Positions 54,996 through 64,000 of a stretch of DNA of 64,000 bases are shown here, piece after piece. The position numbers and the translations under genes are program-made. The notes beneath the pieces were generated by a model. The model was given only the letters and a program-made list of their open reading frames with translations. It was not told the origin of the DNA and did no database searches. Each line of letters starts with the position of its first letter. The stretch's first letter is position 1. Source of the stretch: Siphlonurus alternatus (taxonomy: Eukaryota; Arthropoda; Insecta; Ephemeroptera; Siphlonuridae); NCBI GenBank assembly GCA_949825025.1, contig OX463779.1, forward strand, positions 29,726,539 through 29,790,538, read 5' to 3'.

Positions 54996-56326
54996 AAAAA
55001 TATATATTATTTATAAGAAACTTAAAAGGGAAGTTATATTATATAAATATACATAATATTTTTTTTTATATTATATCATTGGTAATGGACAATGGTTTTA
55101 ATGCATCAGAAAATTTATGTCCTTGATTTTTACCAGTACATACTGCTGATGGTATTGTATATTACATAAATTTTATAAGGAAAAGGGACAGTGGAAGATC
55201 AAGTAGCCATTACAGTTGAAAGTATTTGATTGTTTACAAGATGAAATGTCAGTCGAGTAGTTGAGTTTGATCAAGAGACAAGTTTATACTTAACGGATAA
55301 CATATTGTGATCTCTTTTCATTTTAAAAGTACTAACTTAGCAGTGATTTTAATAATAATATAATAATATATTCAATATTATAATAAATGTCATTCAATTT
55401 TTGCAACAATAAATTTGTAAAAATTATAGTCAAAAATGATATATTTCTCAAGTAAGTAATTTAAATAGCCAATGTAAGTAAAATATATTTAAATACTTTA
55501 AAATTACTTTGTATATTAACAGCATGTATGCTTCTATACTTTTAAATTTTATAGGATATTATTATGATGACAGTGATTTAGTATAAACAGAAAGGTTTGG
55601 TAAAAAAAAATGGGGGGGGGGGGGAGAGAAATAGTTTTCTTGTCTATTTAGTAGTTTTTACCAAAGATTTACTGTTCTATTCCTGGCTAATGTTTCATGT
55701 GAGACATATCTCACATATCGTTGTTGACAATTATGCACAGGAAAGCTAATAGTTTCCATGTTTTCTTTAAAGAAACTGTGCTCTAAGAAGGTGACACGTT
55801 TGTATCAATTAAGATTATATCAAAATAAATGCTACATTGTTTTTACTTTTTATAATATTTCATATCTACAGAAAATTAAAAAAAAAAAATATTGTGGCAA
55901 AGTATAATCTATTCCTGCGTGTGATCATTTGCTTCAAAATTGTTTTACGAGAAACATGTAAAAAATGAAAGCGCTATATTCAATCGAATACAATTGTATT
56001 GAGTTAAGCCGGTATTACACCGTACACGTACGATACAATAATTATTCTAATTATTGCATACAATTTTCCCTTGCAAAAAAAAAATAATAATAACTCCACT
56101 TGTTTGAATAAAGATGAAATTTCCTTGTAACCAAAAATTGTATGCAAAATTTATCGCGTAACACATAAATGTTTCATCTATAGATTATTCTAGATCCATT
56201 TCGATAGCTGTTGATGTTATAATAATAATAACATGATAATATTTTGTGTCTAAAATTTACTGTCAAAACTTCAATAGTGTTTTTCAGACTGCTTGTTCTG
56301 ACCGACTGTTGTTCTTGTTGTTCCAG

Positions 56327-56492
56327 GAGAAACCACATAAATGCCAGCTGTGTTCCAAGTCGTTCCCAACCCCCGGGGACCTCAAATCTCACATGTACGT
56401 GCACAACGGTTCATGGCCCTTCAAGTGCCACATCTGCAACCGTGGCTTCAGCAAGCACACCAACCTCAAGAACCACCTCTTTCTGCACACCG
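56327..56492 (+). CDS. PRDM-type zinc-finger gene, internal exon E (zinc fingers 4 and 5); gene continues beyond window
   Basis: The exon starts at phase 0 after GTTCTTGTTGTTCCAG with GAG AAA CCA CAT and encodes finger 4 (residues 250-270, helix T, G, D, S) and finger 5 (278-298, helix K, T, N, N). The linker between them is NGSWPFK, not canonical. The donor CACACCG/GTGAGT leaves one base of a Gly codon, so at least one more exon follows, probably continuing the finger array. Nothing suitable is visible up to 64000, so the following intron exceeds 7.5 kb. A second in-frame acceptor 39 bp upstream (CAG at 56285-56287) could add 13 residues before finger 4. The array as a whole resembles PRDM proteins with several clustered C-terminal fingers; I could not place it in a named subfamily. 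Confidence 0.92.
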
Positions 56493-57152
56493 GTGAGTAC
56501 CAGAGGAACACCCCCCTCCCCAAGGATGGACCACTTGGTTTGGCGTGCTAGCCATCGTCGTAACTTGATGTCGCGTATAATTTGTATATTTGTAAATAAT
56601 ACGAGGTAGTTTTAGCAAGACAGTAAAAACTAAATCATAAATTTGTATATTGAGTTGTGATAAATTATTTTTAAATGAATTTATAAAATTATTACATATT
56701 GATGAGATATTTTATAAATAGTTCATATATTTTTGTTATTAAATGTTTATTTTTGCGATTTAAAGATAATAAAAGTTATATTTTATAAGTAATATTGAAT
56801 TTATATTATTAACCTAAACCCTATATATAAATAGATAATGAACTATATATTATTTTAAATATACCTGAAGGTAAAGGAAAATATTTTTGAAAAACAACAA
56901 TTTTAATAGAGTTCTTTATTATATTATTTTTTTACAAAAAAAAAATGTTGCAAGTTCTTATTGCAAAATATAATGATAAACACCTTTATTATTACACCTT
57001 ATCCTCATCATTTATATTGCAACAACATTGAATACAAGAGGTAAAGCGTTGCAAATTGTGCGGTCAAGATCACAATGTGGTTGCATGAATGACTATGCTG
57101 AACATTACCTGCCTGGCTGGTTACATTGCACGCCTTGTTGCCGATATAAACA

Positions 57153-57238
57153 CCTCATGAGTGGCGGCGGCGGCTAACTTACCTGTGCAACACGCAGCAT
57201 AATGCACGGCTCTATACCTGCCGCCGTACTCATGAGGG
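57153..57238. repeat. Short inverted repeat in a GC island
   Basis: CCTCATGAGTGGCGGC at the left and the complement of CCTCATGAGTACGGCGGC at the right form an imperfect stem around a loop of about 50 bp. The loop contains ACTTACCTG, which on the minus strand is an exact splice-donor consensus. It is a possible hairpin or paired binding site. Confidence 0.5.
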
Positions 57239-60200
57239 GCACTCGAGCGGTAAATTAGTCACTCTCCCCATAAGCCACAACATAGACACAAAACTGCTGC
57301 TGCTGCTGTCGTTTGGTGCTTTAAATCAAGGTGTAAAACGGATGTAACTTTTGATTGAATTAAAGACAAATTAGTTCTGATTTAAAAAAAAAATACGTCA
57401 CCTTTTTTTTAATCTGACTAAATTTAAAAAATTGTAATTATTTATTAACTATAATATGAAATAGTCTATTTTATATCTAAATTTCTTAAAATTTTGCTGT
57501 ATTTTAAGTGAATCAGGGTTAAATTAGCAGAGATTTTAACGCACGGTATTATAAAATTGTAATTTTTCAATAATTCTTTATAAATAACTTCATATTATAT
57601 ACATTGAATTCATTAATAATATTATATCCATGGCTTATCGATATAGGTATAAATTTTTTTAATGAAATTTTCTAGATAGATCCAAAGAAAACAGGCAGCA
57701 TATGGTACATCCTATATAAAAGGTGACATACGAACAAATTTTTAGGCTCATATATACTTTTGGACGGCAGTTTGTGATAACATCATGTATAATAATAAGA
57801 CAAACGGATGGTATATAATATAATACAGGAAGAAGAGTGAGGAGTACATAATATTAAATAAAGGTTGTGATGTAAATGCATGCAGTAACGGCTAAAGCAG
57901 GTGACTCACAAACTAAAAGAAGAGTCAAGTAACACCTGCTATTAAAAAGTTTTCTCTCTATACTTTTGGCTGTTACACCTTTGGCCGTTATTTACCGCCT
58001 TCAAGATGTTCTCGTGGTGTTCCCTACTGAGTGGACTTTTACTATAAAGTTTTTAACCCACCTGCCCCTTTTTGACTTTCAGCAACCGGTGAGACACGCG
58101 CGAGAATCTAATTGCATCAGCGCGTGCAACGTTGTTATTATTATTACCCCCTCTTTGATCTAAATATTAGGGTGAAATATTGTGTAAGAGGGGTGAAAAT
58201 GTCTGTTATGTTATTTGAGAAAGTTTCGGCACGTGAGTTTGTAATTAATATTTGAAAACATATGGTGACATGCATGAACAATAGTAACTGCTATATTATA
58301 ATATACGTATAGTTGTACGGCACATTGCACAGATTTTTAATGAAAATTACATAGAATACTTATTTTTATTAATAACAATATATTTATTATACAAACATGA
58401 TTTATTGATTTGTGTAATTTTCACTAAGTTACTAACTTTTATGAAAAGTCAGTTCTTATTTATTGCTATTATGAAACCTTTCATAAGTTGAGAGTTCATT
58501 GATTTCTAGTAATCGATTTAAAAAGCATTCACTCTTTCATTCTTTACAATATTACTTTATACGGCAATATCATGCAAGTTAATGCAGATTATTGACCCCT
58601 AATGTCGCACTAAAAATGCAAAGTACATACATCTGGTTGGGTGTGTATAATATTATTATTTTCAAGTACCGCGTCCATAATCACACGGCTCGAACCAGGA
58701 AAAAAGAGCACATCCCAGCGTGCAGATAGCCGATGGGAATATATCAAACGGCGGACGAACGCAAGTAACAATTTAACTTCCACGAAGCATATTTACATTC
58801 CTGCATCGATTACATGCTAAAAAAATAATAATAAAAATAATTTGTGTCATTTGCGATTGCTGACCGCAGATTATTATTAGTAACAATGGATATTCTCTAT
58901 ATAACAGTTATAATATACCTCCTGGAGGTGTTATGTTAGGAGAAAAATGAATAATATATTATGTCTATATAATAATATCATTGGGCCATCAGATTTTGGT
59001 ATTTCCTGTCTAATATAATATTGCTTAATAATAATATTATATATTTTTTATTTACAATGGTTGTATATTTTTATCACTGATGGTATTTTACAGTTTGAAA
59101 ATTAAAAATTATTGTTTGCAAATGAAAAAGAAAATGTAACAGTTATCAATTGTTATCGATAAATTATAAATTATTAAATGTAGTAATATTAAATTTATAT
59201 TTTGTCTCATAGAAAACTGTAAATTAATAATATCTGATTTTTAAAAATCCTGAAATTTAAAATAATATTTTAATAACTGATTGAAATTTAGCTTTTCATC
59301 AAATGTTGATAAATTTGGTATCTAAAATATATGAAAAAATTTTAGCATCTTAATTATGTAAATTTATTATTATTTACAAGTAATTTAAAATCTTGTAGAT
59401 AGACACAAATTATATATAAATACTAAAAAAACCTGATCATTATCTTCTCTACAATTGGCTTAAATTTATCTAAAAATTTCATAAATCCTTTTACTGTAAT
59501 GCGATTTTGTCTACGTTAAAACATGAGATAGCATGAAAGATAGGACAAAAGAGGTGCAGAGTTAACTAAGTTTATACACTGGAAAAACATGTAAACAACT
59601 CTAGTCGTCTAAATTTGCTACATAAAATAATTTTAAAAGAATGATTTTAGGTTTCACATTAGTTAGCAAAGAGTATAGCTGAAGGAATAACATAAGTCCC
59701 CGCTGTGTGGTCCTTCCATCGCTCTCATTTCGCCGCATTTACTACTCATTGTTGTTGTTATTGTTGCTCTGCTCCCGCGGCTTTGTTTCATATTAAAGAA
59801 CGAAGAGACGCGTGCAGCTCGAGTACAAGTTCATCCTTTGATGGTAGAAGCTTAGACGTTATAAGAAAAGAGATCAGACGAGACAGAGAGAGAGAGGGGG
59901 GTTGTTTCTAGACCCACCCACTTGCCCGCCTACCAGCCGCCGTATTTTTGACTGACGGGACACGCTTGATCGTACTATAACACACCTCAGTGCACAGAAT
60001 TAAAGTAGTAATTACAATTATAAAACAGAAATAGCAAAATGCATGTCTTGGAGTAATAACTTATAATATATAGAAGATTATTTGAAGGCTTGCAGTAAAA
60101 AGTATATATTTCAAAATATAAAGGTATCCATTGTACTGACAGATCCTGTCAATTTAATAATCAATTATTGACTTTATCTTTAATTCAAACCATATTTTTA

Positions 60201-60452
60201 ATATAGAATGACTCATTTAATATTTTGATATTGAATCAATTTTTTAATTAATTCATATATTATATTAATTAATATTCAGATTTTCAATCAAATGCAATGA
60301 TAATTACCCTAGTATTACGTATTTTGGAGAGAAATTACGTAGCATATGTTCTGATAATAGTTGCATCTTCACTATGGGGTTTCTTTATAGAGCGTGCGTT
60401 ACCCCAGCATGTAGGATCCCTGTGGAGGACTGATCAGCGGGCAGTCGGGTTT

Positions 60453-60464
60453 TGACCTTGACCT
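60453..60464 (-). promoter_or_regulatory. Direct repeat of receptor half sites without spacer (FTZ-F1/ERR-like)
   Basis: TGACCTTGACCT on the + strand; on the minus strand this gives AGGTCAAGGTCA, which includes TCAAGGTCA, the extended site of FTZ-F1/SF-1 and ERR type monomeric receptors. It lies in the most CpG-rich island after exon E (60370-60670). Confidence 0.4.
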
Positions 60465-63400
60465 TTTTCGTGGTCAACCCCGCCCTTGGTCGGCAGCCTC
60501 ACAGAAATTAGTGCGACCGCCCGCGGCTTTGGGGCCGGTCGCCGCGTGCATCCATACCGTGCACCGCGCGTGCAGACGTTGATTTATACTTGGACATAGC
60601 CATAAGCCACTGTGGACCAAACACAAATAGATCATCTTATCACGGGAGGGGTCTCTAAGATCGAAAACCTTTATATCGATACATCATTTCTATTTTTAAA
60701 TTGATATCATCAAATCAAATCTCACAAGAAGTTTTTTTTTTTTTTTTAAAGTCTACTACTTGAATCTCAATATAATAACATGACAATTTTATAACACAGG
60801 CTACTGGACAAATCTATGGTTTCAGTGTACCCACAGGACCAACTTTATTAACGGTGGTCCTGGTGTACCCCTCTGGTCAGTTGCATTACCTTGTTTTCCT
60901 TTATGGGTTCAATGCAGTTTACAGTCATTATATATAATGAACTTCCTTTTTTATGGTTGGACTGAGGTGCTCTTCTGACTTATGCGTAGCATGCAGCATA
61001 TTTTTGCTACATATTTATAAACTACAAACTAGGTATAAAAAAGGTGTACATATCACCTGCTTTTTCTATTTTTCATCAAATTTCCGCATTCTTAAAATGC
61101 AATTTTTCCAGTCTTAATTTAAATGTCAAATTCATTTTATTGGTACAAAAGTGATTAATTTCAGAAAACAATTATTATTTTTTTACTCATATAGTCTTAT
61201 ATAATCAAGATTTTTTCTTTATAGAAAACACGAGCCGCATTGAGGTGCTACCACTACTATACAACACAAAAGCATCCATTGTTTCGTTCTTAACCTTCCC
61301 TTCTATCGCCGTAACAAATGAACATCAACAAATTTTATAATAACAATATTTTGGGATCATAATAAGAAACTTTTTTTTTTAAACATACGTTCCTTTTTTT
61401 TTTACTCTATAAAACAGGAAACAATAGACTACTTTTGAAAAAATCTGTTAAAAGAACAAAAGATTATAACAATAAAAATATGACCTAAAGATGGGGGCAA
61501 GCAAAAATGTATATAATAATACTGCAAGACAATTTTTCAGTTAGGATAACCCGTGGTGATTCTCACACAGGTTACCCTAAGGTCCTACTGATATGACTTA
61601 AGGACGATTAATTCAAAGCACCGCCGCATTCTCAGTGCTCATATATACCCACATGCAGCAACAACCTTAAAGTTCCATCAGGTAATTAGTCTCCGCAGGC
61701 GGGCTTTACAGGGGCGCGTGAAATTTGCTCGTTCTCAGACCAAGCTGCATATTTTTTTTTAACTATTATCATCAGCATGACTATAGGTAAATGTAATGAG
61801 TTTTTTTATATTATTATAAAAATTATTAATTCATGATGAAATTTAAAGAATGAAGGTGGAGTTTATAATATCTATGTTAATTTTTTTTATGTAATTGTAC
61901 GTATATATAATAATGATAAAGGGTAACAAATTGTTAATTATTATTTTAATAACATGCATTTTAATGAGAGAATTTTTGTGATTATATATTTTTTTTTCTT
62001 GTAATGTGTTTTAGTGTGTGAAATGTACTGTAGTATACATTATTATAGGGTTGTATAAATAATAAAAAAAAGAAGAAAACTTTTATACAAGTTGTAAACG
62101 TAATTTACAAAATATTTTAATGAGTTTTTATTTTATGTCATGATTATTATAACAAAAATTTTGAGCAGTATGTAAAAATTAAGTACATACCTCTAAAACA
62201 CATTACAAGACAACCTTTATAAAAATGTATAGTAAATATAGTTTTAAATATTTATCATCCGTTTTATAATGATATAATTCTAGTTATAAAACCTCACAAT
62301 GTTTCGTATATATACATGTGAAAAGGATGTAATTAGAATTAGATATAATAAAATTTGGTGTTTCTCTACTTAATTAAATAAAAAATATATACTAGTGAAA
62401 TATTTTATAATGAGACAAAATTAATATTACTATATTAAAGTTGCAGGTATTTCATAATGAAGGGAGGAGGGGGGTTATTTGAATGATGTACTGTGGTGGT
62501 GATAGAGGAGGCTATAGGTGTGTCCTGCATTGAACTGGTTTACTGAGAGGGCGCCATCGTCGTCAGCAGGTGCTGGTGGAGCACCCGAGCGGCACGGGGC
62601 CACTTACCTCATCCCCATCATGCCGACCAGGACATGGCCACGGGGCAAGTCCCCTCGAGCACCATGTAACGTGACATTCAATCAGGAAAAATGTTGAACT
62701 CTATATATACATTTTTATGTAATATCATGAAAAATAATATTCTATTATCTAACTAAAATGCTATTGTATTATTATATTTAATATTGTTCTTTGTTTTTGT
62801 AAGTACATTGTCTTTATATAAAAAATAATAGAATGTTTTTATTATAATAAAAAAAAAACATATATTAGATTATTCTATATATGGTATTACTTAAAAGAAA
62901 AACATTTCATTATTAAATTCAATTGAAAATGCATTACAGTACTTTATATCTTGATATACATTACTATGAAATTACCTATAGATAGAAATTAGCATTTTAT
63001 ATATCTTCATTTATTTTTTCTGAACTTTATAAAGTCACAATTTACGTATAGTAATAAGAATGCTGCATGATCTTGGGTGCTCTAGAATACATCGAGGATA
63101 TGAAGAGAGAGAGAGTATTAATTACACCAGTCTGGCCACTGTGAGGCCACGGTAGCCATCAAGTCAGCAGTATCGGAGCTGGCATCACGTCCCGACGTAC
63201 CAACTATCCTGAGGCACAACAGAGTGGCGACCAACAGCAGCAGCAGCAGGCGTAGGCCATCATTACAGCTTAACTCTTGATAAAAAGCCCGGCGATCAAA
63301 ACTAAAAAGTTAGGTGATGCATTGTCAGTCTGTATATATATATAGGTAGCGAAGGCTATACTACTCTATATGATTATTACTGACGCTAACTCAAATAACA

Positions 63401-64000
63401 ATAATAAAGAAAAGGAACTACTCGACCGCCGTCATATCTACTTCAGACTTATGACTACTCTACAATGAAAAAAAAAATGTATATAAAGATGGCTATGATA
63501 ATATCAGTATGAAATTATCTCTTATACCATGCACTCTAAAAAGTATAAAGGTATATGATAATGTTAAGGCTAATGGAATGGAAAAAAATTACTAAGGATT
63601 ATAAAGATGATAAAAAAAATGACAAATCACAAAACCGACAAACGCCCCCAACTTGTCATTTTATGAACATATAAAAAAAATTAGGATTTAAAAGTATGAT
63701 TAGCATACTAATTTTTCTATGTGTAAATTAAAATTATAAAAAAAAATTATATAATTTTTTATAATAGTAATATTATAAAAAAATATATTTAATAGATATA
63801 CATGTACCTATCTAAATTGTCTCATAATTTTCATTTCATAAGCCATATCGGTGTGTAATGTATAATATAATCATAATACCTATAACATACTGCTTTTTTT
63901 ATATATATTTTTAGAGCACCTAATTTAAATTTTCTATTACGATAAAATAGTCTCTTTCTCACACATTAGGCATTTTATGTATATCTTTATATTTTTTTAT

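Larger units (their letters stand above)
35776..56326 (+). other. Intron D of the PRDM-type gene, 20.6 kb, interrupting the zinc-finger array
   Basis: GT-AG intron in phase 0 between fingers 3 and 4. It contains AT, CT, AG and homopolymer repeats, a TTAA-bounded foldback element at 45016-45406, a minus-strand open segment at 54784-54995, and GC islands at about 38510-38730, 39130-39420, 40010-40290, 43940-44240, 46540-46830, 47360-47600, 49020-49200, 51000-51190, 52130-52380 and 53090-53310. A perfect CRE lies at 40174-40181. No other exon with a family signature was found. Confidence 0.85.
56493..64000 (+). other. Intron after exon E, open to the end of the window
   Basis: Exon E ends with a phase-1 donor and no matching exon is seen, so this stretch is treated as intron. 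It is AT-rich with GC islands at about 57020-57330, 59690-59990, 60370-60670, 61560-61740, 62470-62690 and 63100-63300, and a run of T at about 60733-60747. No coding signature, RNA gene or mobile element was recognised apart from the inverted repeat at 57153-57238. Confidence 0.6.

Overview
The window is metazoan nuclear DNA, very AT-rich, with long intergenic or intronic spaces, many dinucleotide microsatellites (five CT/GA tracts of about 70 to 190 bp, three AT tracts) and GT-AG introns. The combination of an AT-rich background, abundant (CT)n and large introns fits an arthropod, perhaps a crustacean. That assignment is inference; no ribosomal or mitochondrial marker is present.

One protein-coding gene can be supported, on the + strand. 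Five consecutive internal exons (27863-28001, 32078-32233, 35094-35360, 35606-35775, 56327-56492) join with every splice phase agreeing. They give about 299 codons: the C-terminal part of a PR/SET domain, a PLDLS motif of the kind that binds the CtBP co-repressor, a Ser/Asp-rich linker, and five C2H2 zinc fingers. This is a PRDM-type transcription factor. The 5' exons were not found and the 3' part continues beyond 64000, because the last exon ends in an open phase. The introns are about 4.1, 2.9, 0.25 and 20.6 kb, with more than 7.5 kb after the last exon.

Region by region: 1-27862 holds no recognisable coding exon, only AT-rich DNA with microsatellites and scattered islands of higher GC. 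The strongest island (about 9370-9765) has a TATA box and initiator at canonical spacing. The first intron carries a 2.8 kb near-perfect palindrome (28931-31720) whose arms contain tRNA-like sequence. Its right arm has been interrupted by a 786-bp transposon-like insertion with terminal inverted repeats and a 7-bp target duplication, and the left arm preserves the empty site. The 20-kb fourth intron contains a 383-bp foldback element bounded by TTAA (45016-45406) and a short minus-strand open segment near 54784-54995. The stretch 56493-64000 is intronic, with further GC islands.

The GC islands recur every 1-3 kb and contain nuclear-receptor half-site repeats, CRE sites and CAGGTAAG motifs. 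They are reasonable candidates for cis-regulatory elements of this presumably developmental regulator, but that is inference. I see no evidence for a wholly new biological system. The best points are the nested transposon, the receptor-type repeat overlapping a splice donor, and an in-frame alternative acceptor between two zinc fingers.
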